A stretch of DNA of 64,000 nt from Medicago truncatula (Eukaryota; Streptophyta; Magnoliopsida; Fabales; Fabaceae): the NCBI RefSeq assembly GCF_003473485.1, contig NC_053048.1:44140755-44204754 (forward strand), given 5' to 3'. The notes beneath the pieces are model-generated. The model searched no databases, was not told the origin of the DNA, and saw only the letters and a program-made list of their open reading frames with translations. This document shows, piece by piece, positions 10,426 through 21,729 of this stretch. The position numbers and the translations under genes are program-made. Numbering within the stretch: position 1 is the stretch's first letter; each line of letters opens with the position of its first letter.

Positions 10426-13400
10426 TCAAGCAGTCATGGAAGAGTTCATCTCATTCAGTATGCGATGGTACCTATTATGCTCTGCGGTGTTTTTGAAGCC
10501 AGGCAGAAAATCTGTAAAGAATCTTAGAACTGCTGCAAGATGTTGGGAGTCATTGGATACAAAAGCTGCTTCTAAGAACAACGATGGTCGGATGGTATCC
10601 ACCTGAAAATAATTCTCACACCAGTTAGCTTTGGAGTTCTAAAATTAAAACAAAATCATAAACGCAAACCCTGTGAAACTTTCACGCTTCGTTATACACG
10701 CTCTACATGATAACTACTTGAAGCAGCTCTTGATGGTATGCTTCAGTACATTATAAATTTGCTTCAGATAGCAAATACGCATATACTTTATAGTTACAAG
10801 ATCGACAATTTGAAAATTACATTAATCTTTGTTCGTAAAAAGTTCACAATTCAAATTTCAAAATTAGTAAAGCACCAGAGCCTCTCCAACTACACCAACA
10901 ACGTAAACATCTCAGTTTATGATCATAATTCATAAATAGTTACTCAGTCAGTGAAGTTTCAATGCAGTAGCAGCAACAGCTTTTCCATTAACTGGAATTG
11001 ATTAGATGGATAGCACAATGGCAAAATATCCTATTATGATTCAATGCAGTAAATAATTATTTTTTTCATCAGTGATGACACAATCCATCTTAAACAAAGT
11101 GACATGGTTCACCCCACTAGCTCGATTTGAATTGGCAAAGCAACCTGTGCTGACACAGTCACTTGCTAGACTACAATGTTAGGGGATGGACCGCTTTACA
11201 CTGCAGAGGTATGGAAATAGCTAACTGTGATGACGCAGTCAAATGAGTCTTGTTCCAGCATGGACCATTCATATTTTAACATCGTAAAAAAGTAATTTTA
11301 ATATATTAATTTTAATAATTTATAAAAATGGTCTTAATTACTTTTAGTTGCATTTTAATCTTTGTCCATGAGAATGCTGCGGTAGTTTTTAAAAAAGTGA
11401 AAGAGCTTAAGCCATTGCTAGCCTGAAATTCACGTTTGAGTCATAGAATGCATATTGCCATGGCTACTGCACATGCTTAAATCACCCGATCTCGTATTTT
11501 TCTTTATGTGACATCTGATGGTTGGAAAAGGTGAGGAAACCTTTTACTTATGCATTACCCCAAACTCTAACACCTTGATGAAACCCAGGTTTACTGCTCA
11601 TGTACAGGGTGTTTTCCAACCACAAGCAACCAAACCACTCAATAATCACATCACACGACATACATATTAAACATCAGATGAAGTGTATTCTACCATGCAA
11701 TTAATACATGGTTGGCCTTCTAATGACTGGCATCCCTGCTGCATGACGGTGGAAGCTTCCTGAAGCCAAGTCAAGGCTGTCCCGGGAGCAGCTACTGCAG
11801 GTTGATACTTGATAGTGAAAAGTCACGAGTGGGGAAGAAATTTCCGAGATCGTGTGTGCCGATGGATAAAATGGCATTCAGTGGGAAACAAGATCAGGTC
11901 AATGGAGATGACGTGGCCCTGGCTGTTACTTTTCATTGTTAGCCTGAGGCTTCCTCAACCCTCTTCCCAGCTTCCGCAAAGAAAACATTTAATCAAGGCC
12001 ATGATGCAAGGTGGGTCCTAGCCATAAAGTCTTACTAATCCAGAGAGGAGAGTTTTTCGTTTGCAAGGGTAGTTTAGCTCCCTTCACCCGGCATGCTCTT
12101 AGCCTGCTTTTAAGTTTGTCTTGCCAGGGTGAATAACTTAGGCAAGGCACTTGAAATTTCTATCAATCATGGGTCGGCAGACCTCTATGGAAATGGAATA
12201 TGGGGGCACCTAAACACTACCACTAAAGAAGGACTTAATTTAATTTTACTGTTTAAAAACACATAATCTATTTTCTGCAAAGGGATTTCTACAAATGCAG
12301 TAAATAAAAAGTCATCGGCAGACACAGAAAACTGGACGAATGGAATTTCTACAGCGATAAATCCTACAGAATCATGAGAAAACGGTAGCACCTATTCATC
12401 ATATTTCCATCATCTCCCTGTTCTTTTAAGAACTTAAAACACTGCAAAATTACTTTCCAGAACAGGATCAAGCAAAGTAGAAATTACCTTATACTTCCGT
12501 GCATATCGCAAGGCTTCAAGGTAGTATCCATCTTGCACTAGCAACACTACATAATCATTATGTAAACCAAGCTGTCTCAGCATATCCAGACCAAGCTTTC
12601 TAGTTTGGGTATTCTGACGACCAGACTCTAGGAGCTGCAATGCAACTTCCTTAGAGGGCTCCAAAATCTGCAACAAAAAGTCTCTTCTCAGAATTAAATT
12701 AACTCTAATTCAGCATACAGGTACCTAATATCTTCACAATAATACTATACAGAGAAATCGGTAACCTTATTTACGACAAACAACCCCAATTCAGCATAGC
12801 GTTCATTCCGCACCAGAAGTTGAATTATCAATACATATAGATTTGGGAGCACACGAATCTTTTCCAAATTTGCACTGCAATGATTAATGAAGAGCATTGA
12901 GAGCTGATTCTCAAGAGTGGCAGTAAAAGTCATGATCAGATAAAAAAATAGCATATTAAATTAAAGTCCCCAAATTTGCATCCATCATTTCAATGTTTTT
13001 TTTAAATAGTTGAAATCATATATCTCATTGTCACACATTAACAGTGGAAAAACTAAAATCCATTAGAAACTAGAACACTAATCTATGGAATGCCTTGAGA
13101 CTCAAACCAGCTTTTTAACAACCAAAAAAAAAAAAAAAAAAAAAGAGTAATATTGGCAAACCTGTGAAGAAACTCAATAATTATAGCAACCAAGTAAGAA
13201 GGGTCTCCCACCATCTCTTCATCAACAGGCGAAAAGACAAAGTTGTACATCTCATCGGGTGAGATTGCTGCTGAAGTAAGTTGGGATTCCTCTTGCACAG
13301 ACAGTAAAGATGATTGCATAACATAAGAACTATGAGCTTCATTACTTGGGGAGTTCTCATTGTTTACACTACCACCAACATAGGCTTCCTTTGAATTATG

Positions 13401-16400
13401 TTCAAGATTTGTAAAATGTGATTCATCCTCAGAGTCCAAAGTTTCGCTGTCGACTCTGGCGGTAGATTCGTGTATGATCGATTTCCCAATTGCATCTCTT
13501 TCTATAGTAGATACATCAGCGTCAGAATTTTGTGCACCAGAATTTAATGGCATCTCTGGTTTCAGCCCCTTCAGATAGCTACAAGTTTTAATTGAATGGG
13601 AGTACGAGGAGACTAGTACATTTATAGCCTTGGCAACCACAGGCACAGGTCTGCGCTCTAGAATAAGTGTCTGTGTTATACCCAAGCACAATTGTTTAGC
13701 CTGAAAAGGAAGAAATGAAGTAAGCTGAGATTTGTAAAATAATCATCAATTGATTAGTTCAAAGTTTCGGAACAAAATGAATACTATCAATAATTGTAGT
13801 TTAGAACCAATTAAAAAGACATCTAAATCAATATCAATATAAAACAACTTCCTTTACAGCCAATTTAGATGGGGAATTATGCCAGAATTACATTTCAGAC
13901 TTACAGTGCAATACCTTGATAGAGAATACAGGGAATTCAATACTCAGGTTTAGCAATAAATTTACAAGTCGTCCACAGTACCCCATAAAAATTATATAAT
14001 TTTATCTAACAGTCTTGAATACAGTTGACTACATAACCTTCCAAATTTGCTAGGGTAGATGATACTACTCAATTGTAACACATATCGTAGACAGGTAAGA
14101 GTCTTAAGTCTCAAATGCCTGTTGATTGCTCAAATATTATCTCCTATATTAAGGGATGCTTATGTCTAAAGGGCCTTTAAATGACTTATAGAAAAATTTC
14201 TGCTAGTTTTAAACCCACTAAATGAAATAATAGTGTAATTGATGCCTAGAAGTGAAAATTGCTAAACATATGTGATCATTAAAAATAACTGGAGTAGAAG
14301 CTCAAAAAATAAGATGACAAAAAAGGCTATGCCAAAGGAAGAGTATGGTTGGCCAGTGAAACAAGGCAGACTACGTTAGACTATGGCAAAGAGACCTATG
14401 GCTGGAAGTGACACAGTCAGACTTCAAAGAAGCAAAGAGGATGGGTACTTAATTTTTCTGCCCAGTGCCTTCCTTTGTCTGATGCTAAGCCTGCAACCCT
14501 TTGTCTGATGCAAAGCCTGCAACATCTAGTAGTAAGGGGTCATCATCTAGTAAGGTGATGAAATTTACCAAGTAAGGGCAACTAAAAGCCTTTTTGATTC
14601 TGAATCAGCTTATAGATGAATAAGCTAACTGGGAACATAGCTGCAGCTTGCAGCCCCTAGAAATATAGTTTTCAATACAAAAGTGGCCAAATTCCAGTTA
14701 CAAACTGACTGACTACTGGTAAACTTGGTTTAAATTAAAAAGAAACAGCTAACAACAACAGCTTCACTATTGCATCTTGAATAATTAATCAATTAGAAGC
14801 ATTGCTGTAATGAAGTTGGGATGGATGGATTGAACATACCTTGTTAGCCTCTAACTTACGCCGCTGCAGGAAGTCTAATATTGATGGTACATCTGAGTTG
14901 CTGGCGGAAATTGCCTACAAACTAAGGTTATTCATTTCACGGAAGCACAACAAATTTGACATTGATACCAAAATGAATAAAATACTTACTTCTAAGTCTA
15001 AATTGAATTTCCATAATAGCTTATTGGCCACATCGCATACGAGGTCAGGCACCAGGAAAATCCATGAATCAGCATATGTAACTGCTTCATGGCTACTCGC
15101 AACATTACCATCTGAACTTTCACTTTCTCTGCCACTAAATTGAGATGAGCTACTGGACCTGGGGAAACCCCTTAACAATAAAGGAAGTGGTGCGGATATT
15201 GGTGCTCGAGAATCTGCAAAGAGATCATAAAGTATGACAACCTTTGCATCAACTTGATGAATAAGAAGTACATTGTCGACCACACTCCCAGCAATCCTGC
15301 TGGAATAAATTGGTAAAGATCCCTGCAAATATCAGGAGCATCGGTCTCATTTTTATTTTTCAGATGTGCATAGTTCAATGAATCACACAACCATTGTTAT
15401 CATACAAGATCCAGGATATAATTACATGTCCCATGTGGACATGTTTTATTTGTGTGTCTAGCTAAAACAGATTTACACACTTTTAAGAATTGCAATAGGG
15501 ATGTACAACATATGTAAAATTTGAAGCTAGAAATTAATTTTAATTGATCAGAAGAAACATAATTGTATTAAGATAAACTCAATTAATCTTACATTTATTA
15601 ATTTGCAAATTTCTGAAATTACATAGATCTAATTCTCCATATTACTAATGAAATTATTTCAGATCGCTTGTTGCTTATGAAATCATACAATGAACTAATA
15701 CTGATTTGTATCTAATTTTCTGTCAGTAAAAAATGTTTTGTGGAATGTATAAATAACCCAAGATTGTAAAGGACAAGGATCACAAACATTCATTTTATCT
15801 GTTTAACAGTGTGAATTATATTTGATGTTAGAGTTTCGCCAGAGTGAAATAGAAGGGGAAGATTTCCTAAATAAAAAATTAGCATATGTTCAGAGAAGCT
15901 CTCACAAATGTTATTGTAAAAAAGAACTTTTGGCTGAATTATAAAGTCAATAAGAAATTAGAACAAAACCCCACCTGTTGTATCACTGCATCACGATATA
16001 GCCTATAGGAATGGAGTAGCATTGCAACTCTATCGACTTGCAAGCAGTATATCCTACCATAACTGTGATTGATCATTAAAAAAACTTTCAACAGGCAGCT
16101 ATGTAAATTACAAAGGTCTAAGGTTGACGAAGAAAATAACTGGTACATACACAGTGACAATGAAGATGTCTTCAGCTGCTAAAACGGGCTTACTATTTGC
16201 CTCAGATTTGGCCATAACCATCTCAAACCTTGGTAAGCGTACAATATCTGCAGATGAAATCTAACCAGAGATGTTTTACTATCAGTCAAATGAATTAACA
16301 CAGGAAAACTATCAGATAAAATCTATATTGATACTGAAGGATCGTGATAAGGACTATTTAAGTACCTGCATTCTTTTCTGAACAATAATGATATATCTTT

Positions 16401-18246
16401 GATTGAAACAAAATAAATTACGAATCCTATATGATATAAATATCTTATTGTACTAAAACTAAAAGGAAAAAAAGAAGTACATAGCACACTCCCATACCTG
16501 AAATCCATGGAATGTCTTGCACTGCATTCCAGATGCAAGAAGAACCAAGCGGCTTTCATGTGTATAAACATACCAACTAACATTCAGTTTCTTTGTTTCC
16601 ACCAATTGGAGTGATTTTGACTCTGATTTATATGCACACAAGTCTAGACCACTGTAAAAAAATGGAATAAGTCTCTTTACTTAAGAAACAAACAAGAAAA
16701 AAGGAGGAAGGCAAAATACTTGGGGAGTAGTGTCATATTTGAAACAGTCTAGAATACAATATTAGAGCATAGTGGCAAAAGTCCAATGCAAAAACTCATG
16801 CCTTCATAGCTCTCGTAGGATAAGGTTTTTTTTTTTATTTGCATCATTATTTTGCTCAGCCAACAAAACATTTTAGCATATTATTTTGACAGATATCTTA
16901 AGGAACTGCAAGACTTTTTTTAAATAAAAAATGTTTGGGGATCGGGAAAATGATTAAACTCCTTCAGTTGAAAACAATCGTTCGCGGGGGGGGGGGGGGG
17001 GGGGGTCGAACTCCTTCCCATGAGATTAAAATGTTAAACTCTTATCATTGAGCTGACGCCTCATGGACACAGACTGCAAAACTTATTCCTGTAATAAATA
17101 TTTTTTAATATTTAATAGTAATCTAAAGCTATTAGATTATGTACCTTTTCTTTGCCTTACAATATGCTTCTTCCCAAAAAACTAAAAGATAATTAAATGT
17201 TCATCCAAGACGATGAAAAATAAACATAAAGAGAGGGGAAGAAAAGTAGGAGAGAGTCATGTGCCACAGATATTGATGTGATGAGAGAACTAGAAGAAGA
17301 AAAAGATAAAAAAGTGTCGATGACGAGAGTTGCTGGACCCCTACCACGATTACTAAAGAGCGCTAATGAGTCCATGACGAGAGTTTCATAATTTTCTAAA
17401 GACAAGTTTAAGCACCAGACTAGTAGATCAATGAATATGGTTTGTCCAATGAAGATTCTTATAAACCTTATGATATAAGACTCCAAATTATTTAATCATT
17501 CTCTAAAATCCTATACTATAATAGGACTGAAAATTTCCCAGCCTGGAAACATTTTTACTAACTTTTGGATCTCTTCTGAACTTAAGATCAGGACATTAAA
17601 AAAAATGCATTATTGACCAATGTAATTGAATTAAAAATAGAGATGATAAAAAATAAAAAAAAGGCAACCATACTTGGTCTTAACAATAACAATGTCACAC
17701 TGTCGACTGTCTGTCCAAAAAAATCCAAGTATACTTTCTGATTCTGGCTTGCACTTATGGCTAAACGTTTCCGCAGTTTCTCTATCCCAAAACTGTATCT
17801 CCTGGCCTGATCGCTGGATGGCTATGACCTTTGTGTCTAAAGAATACCGAATAGCTATAATAGGGCCTTCACTTATTGAGTCGGTGGTCGGACCAGTGAG
17901 AGGATCAAAGATACCGACTTTCCATGAAAAGACCTAAACATTACAAAAATATATGTGATTTAACAGTTGACCATGAAATAGACAGATAACACATCATTTT
18001 GATACAATTCAGAATGGTGGACGTAACACGCAATTCATTTTTCACCGAAAAACAAATATACGAAGCATATCATGTTACCTGGTCAGCTGCTGGGGAGAGT
18101 AGTAACTTATTTCCATCGTCATAAAATAACCCCCCTGATTCAGGAACATTACACCGAAGCGGTGGATACTGAATGTAAGCATGTGAGAGACCATCAGATC
18201 CTCTCAGACCTATAGTAGGCTTTGAGGTTGTTGCTTTTCTAGACAT
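10426..18246 (-). CDS. RMC1: RMC1/Mic1-like protein (regulator of MON1-CCZ1), 11 coding exons
   Basis: Coding exons in transcript order: 18079-18246, 17674-17933, 16498-16651, 16151-16260, 15975-16062, 14990-15322, 14840-14914, 13162-13700, 12766-12874, 12488-12667 and 10426-10602. All junctions are GT-AG and keep frame, giving 2193 nt or 730 residues plus stop. The protein starts MSRKATTSKPTIGLRGSDG and ends LNEMNSSMTA. Residues 1 to about 370 match the N-terminal beta-propeller-like part of plant Mic1 proteins, residues about 430-530 form an acidic Ser-rich linker, and the rest is the C-terminal Mic1 domain (LVRNERYAELGLFV, LHNDYVVLLVQDGYYLEALR). In animals RMC1 is a subunit of the Mon1-Ccz1 exchange factor for Rab7 on late endosomes. 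In plants MON1-CCZ1 acts on RABG3 GTPases for vacuolar traffic, so that role is inferred. The gene looks intact. Introns hold a SINE and an unidentified GC-rich block. Confidence 0.92.
11690..12015. other. GC-rich exon-like block inside the last RMC1 intron
   Basis: This part of the 1.9-kb last intron is much less AT-rich than its surroundings and is open for 70 codons on the plus strand from 11809. The open frames give no domain I recognise. It could be a transposed gene fragment. The flanking RMC1 exons splice in frame without it. Confidence 0.35.
16930..17070 (-). mobile_element. tRNA-derived SINE-like copy in an RMC1 intron
   Basis: On the minus strand the block reads GGCGTCAGCTCAATGATAAG, an A-box-like tRNA sequence, and about 40 bp further GGAGTTCGACC, a B-box-like sequence. 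A run of 20 G (16986-17005 on plus) follows, which is unusual. It lies in the intron between the second and third coding exons. Exact ends and target duplications are not clear. Confidence 0.45.
16986..17005. repeat. Homopolymer of 20 G
   Basis: Uninterrupted G run on the plus strand, C on the transcribed RMC1 strand, so the pre-mRNA intron would carry poly-C. Length may be affected by sequencing error. Confidence 0.85.
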
Positions 18247-18277
18247 ATTTCTGCTTCTTGTTTACACAATAAATAGC
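18247..18277 (-). other. 5' leader part of the RMC1 start exon
   Basis: The minus strand has an acceptor-like CCCAG just upstream of 18277, so the first coding exon probably begins with about 30 nt of untranslated leader before the ATG at 18244-18246. An alternative acceptor (GCTGCAG) lies further upstream. Confidence 0.5.
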
Positions 18278-19617
18278 TGGGGTATAAAATAAACTGCAGC
18301 AAAACAATTAAAGTTATTTACACTTATGGATGGTAAAAGGTTAATGTATCTATTGTTATCAGGAGATATGAGTGTTGAAGGTTAAACCTTTGCCTTCAAA
18401 AGCTTTACGACACTCCTCTTTAGACTGGTAATTAGAAATCTGTATAACCATCAAACTTTTTCTGTGCGTGTTCAATGGCCCAGAAAGCAGATGGACATTC
18501 ACTTAAACCTTCTTTTTGAGCTGTTAGGAGCAATATGTATTTTTAAACATACAATATTTAATAGAAATGCAAAAATAAGTAACAGTTATACAGTAGACAC
18601 AACACAGCATAATAGATCAATAATTTTAGGGGGAAAACATGGAAAAACAAAATTTTATAAACTTAAACGGCTTGTAACTGTCAAAAGCCGTGACCCAATT
18701 AAATGAAGTTTGCAAAAATGTTTCTCTTCAGTTTTTCCACAATGCTGCTTGTGGTTGTATTTCCCCATGAAATGTAACAAATAGCTTTATAGCTAAAATA
18801 CCGAGCCAGCGTGTAAAAAAACTTTATGTCAAGATAACTGTAGAATATGATACCGTATTTTGCATACAACTTTTTAATGCCAGAAACTCCGTTACACACA
18901 TATCACGTTCAATATCTGGAACCTTAGCTGCAACACAACTCCCGTATGCTTTCGCCTATCCAATGAGACTTAACCATATCAATTTTCATGCATAAATAAG
19001 ACATGTAGAATGTAGGCTGAAGCCTAAATGGAAAGAAAACATAAATCACACAACGGATTCCCTCCACTTCCCAACAACCCGATGGCTCGATCATAATTAC
19101 ATGTTTAACGCATCTAAGTAAATAAATTAAACTTGGTTATCGCAAGTGATAAGTGATAAAATCAAGTCAACCATTTATAGGTACCAAAGATTAGTGAACT
19201 TTATCTTGTATACGAGTTCTAAGTAACAAAAATGATATAAAGAAAGCATCCAATAAGAAACCACCATATTGCCATGTATGCTTATTTTATAGAGTTTAAT
19301 GGAGGTACACTGCCATCATCCAATAAGATTCCATCGGCTATTAATTCCTTGTAAGCATATATTCTAATCGCTTATCAAAAATGACCGCCAAAAGATTATC
19401 AACAGTCAATTGTTATTGGACGTCAGTGTAAAACTGGTTTATATTAACAGTTCATGTCCCCTTTTCTCTATTTTCTAACCGACTTTTTTGCAAATAATTA
19501 TCAAATGCTCCATTCTTGTTAAATGTTGGTGTCGGTCTAAAACTCATAACGTAAAAGGTTTTACTCGGCACATTAAAATTTCATATCGTAACCAAAAATC
19601 AAAAGCATCTACAAACC

Positions 19618-19687
19618 TGAGATGCACAATTCACTAAAATACGTTTGAGAACAGAGCTAGTATTCTTTTCCTTCATGTTCACAAAGC
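19618..19687 (-). other. Probable second leader exon of RMC1, with upstream ORF
   Basis: A minus-strand block bounded by a TTTGCAG-type acceptor near 19687 and a CTCAG|GT donor near 19618. It contains an ATG followed by 20 open codons (MKEKNTSSVLKRILVNCASQ) to the donor. Joined to the acceptor at 18277 the frame adds a few codons and stops before the main ATG, so it would be a short upstream ORF. Exon status is inferred from splice signals only. Confidence 0.5.
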
Positions 19688-19992
19688 TGCAAAACATACA
19701 AAAACTACAATTAAACCATAATTAACTATAATCAACAAAAAATAAAATATTAGCATTTGTAAGTTTCAGAGATTCTGAATTTCTCCTTATAATAACAACA
19801 AACAATAGCTTAATTCGAAATTCTTGAATTGCATAACACCGGTAAATAAAAAGATTATTAAAATCCCTAAGTAACGTTCGTCTCAAATTACATTCACGGA
19901 TAATGTTGCGAGGATAATAGAAGGAAATCATAGCGAAACGAATTGAATCGAAAATGTGAGATATAAAAATTAAGTGGTTTATGAAAGGTTAC

Positions 19993-20150
19993 CATTAAGA
20001 ATCGGTGATGTTCATTATGCAACAGAATCAATCGCAGATCACGATTCTGCGAGCTTTTATTCGAATGAATGGAGAAAGTACACAGTGCAGAGTTCCGCTA
20101 CCTACCAGTCGTATTGATTCTGTTGCGTTGCGTGTTGTAACTATGTGATG
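19993..20150 (-). other. Probable first leader exon and promoter region of RMC1
   Basis: The minus strand runs from a CG-richer segment near 20150 to an AATG|GTAACC donor at 19993, as expected of a plant first exon. It includes a six-codon mini-ORF starting ATGAACATC. The transcription start is not determined. The SINE at 20217-20354 lies just upstream. Confidence 0.45.
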
Positions 20151-20216
20151 CAGAAAGCAATATAGAGGTGCTAACTGTTTTCTGCACTCCTGATTTTGCT
20201 TTTATACCCTACCGCG

Positions 20217-20354
20217 TTTTTTTTTTTTTTTTTTGTCAAGTAGCCTACCGGCTAAAACTCATACAAATTATGGAGGAGTGGGTGTACGGGTTCAAACTCC
20301 GGCCCCTACATATAATATGCAATATCCCTACCAACTGAGCTAAGCTCACGGGGA
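20217..20354 (-). mobile_element. tRNA-derived SINE
   Basis: On the minus strand: GAGCTTAGCTCAGTTGGTAG (tRNA A box), then CCGGAGTTTGAACCCG (B box) about 30-35 bp later, and an A-rich 3' tail that appears as an 18-base T run on plus. It lies immediately upstream of the RMC1 leader. Relatives occur at 28032-28120, 46111-46211 and 47155-47265. Confidence 0.75.
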
Positions 20355-20739
20355 TTTCATTTTCTTGCTTAATAGACTCTTTCTCTCTTCACTTCATTTA
20401 ATCTTTTAGAAACAGTTTCGACAAAAAAAAACTTTTAGAAACAACAAATTTGGGGAAGATTCTAATTTGCTTAAAATAAATGAAAAATATTATTTAATGA
20501 GAGATAGATACATAAAAAAAAATATTATATAGTGAGTCCTACCACTACAGGGTTGTGTATCAATATTGAAATGAAAATTTATTGATAAAAAAAATATTAA
20601 AATGAAAATTCACAAAAAATATTAAAATGAAAATTCACAGTAAAGAATTAGAAGAAATATATTGGAGGCAACTATAAATCTTACATAAGGTTTAGTTATT
20701 GTATCATTGATAGAAATTCTTCATTTTGGTTTTCTGATT

Positions 20740-21725
20740 TGATTAGGATGGGGAGATTGTGTCAGAAGGTTGATTTTGTCAACATCGTAAATACTCATCT
20801 AACGCTTAGGGAGGTTGGTTCAAATGGTTGTTGGAAGTGGAATGTTTTAATGACCATTGTACCTTTTTTTTATTGTTCAGTTTGTTGACCAACACCGATC
20901 ACGTTACTTATGATGACGAGTGACATGATATGTGGATATGGAATGACTCTAAGATAGGGGTTTGTGCTTGTAAATTTGGATATGATTGGTTGTTAGCACA
21001 CAATATAACTTAGAACACAACAAATGATTAGAACTAGGTTTGGAGAATTAAGGCGTTTGCAACACTTTGTTTGATTTTGCCTCCATGGAGCAATCCTCCA
21101 ATGATGGTCAAGGTGATGTGCTATTTGCTGAGCTTTTTACAATCTATCATGGTATCGCTCTTCTGCTCCAACATGGGCCTTCGGGAGCTTGGTTCTGCCT
21201 CCACGGAGCAATCCTCCAATGATGGTCAAGGTGATGTGCTATTTGCTGAGCTTTTTACAATCTATCATGATATTGCTCTTCTGCTCCAACATGGGCCTTC
21301 AGGAGCTTGGTTCTGCCTCCACGAAGCAAAGTCAAGGTGATGTGCTATTTGCTGAGCTTTTTACAATCTATCATGGCATCGCTCTTCTGCTCCAACATGG
21401 GCCTTCAGGAGCAATCATGAATCAGATAGCTTTGAGGCTATTCGGTCGTTGACTCCAAGAAATGAGTTAGAGTTTCATGCATGCAATTTGTTACTACTGA
21501 ATATTACCAGTTTGATCGACCGTGTCCCAGATTTGGTCTTACGTCATATATTTCGAGAAGTTAATCATAGTGTTGATTGGTTAACAAAATATGAATTCTT
21601 CCGCTATGAATTGTCCTCCCCGTCATTTGACCTCTTAGATCAGCGGATGACCTGGACACCTAGAGTGCCTTTTTATGTTCTTTTTCTTTTGTTTTGTTTT
21701 GTTTTAGTTCAACAAAAAAGAGTAA
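20740..21725 (+). pseudogene. LINE remnant (zinc-binding/RNase H part) with internal triplication
   Basis: Broken plus-strand frames match the 3' part of plant non-LTR retroelements: a zf-RVT-like stretch near 20930-21060 (WNDSKIGVC, CKFGYDWLLAHN), then RNase H-like pieces (GDVLFAELFTIYHGIALL, RHIFREVNHSVDWLTKYEF). The C-terminal HxxREVN signature is clear. Between these, a 118-bp unit is present three times (21079, 21197 and 21315, the last with a short deletion). Since 118 is not a multiple of three, the copies change frame and the element is not functional. Confidence 0.75.
21079..21412. repeat. 118-bp tandem repeat, three copies
   Basis: Copies begin at 21079, 21197 and 21315, each starting GCCTCCA and ending near GGAGCTTGGTTCT or GGAGCAATC. 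The first two differ at few positions. The third lacks about 14-16 bp near its start. Confidence 0.9.
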
Positions 21726-21729
21726 CATA

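Noticed and set aside
12434..12954. Two small minus-strand ORFs as independent genes
   Set aside because: They are exons 12488-12667 and 12766-12874 of RMC1 read into the introns. The splice sites and reading frame agree with the rest of the gene.
13083..13691. Single ORF of 202 codons on the minus strand as a separate gene
   Set aside because: It is one exon of the RMC1-like gene (13162-13700). Its last part runs into intron sequence with a T-rich tract.
20280..20352. Functional tRNA gene
   Set aside because: The A and B boxes are tRNA-like, but the sequence does not fold into a complete cloverleaf and is followed by a poly-A tail, so it is a SINE.
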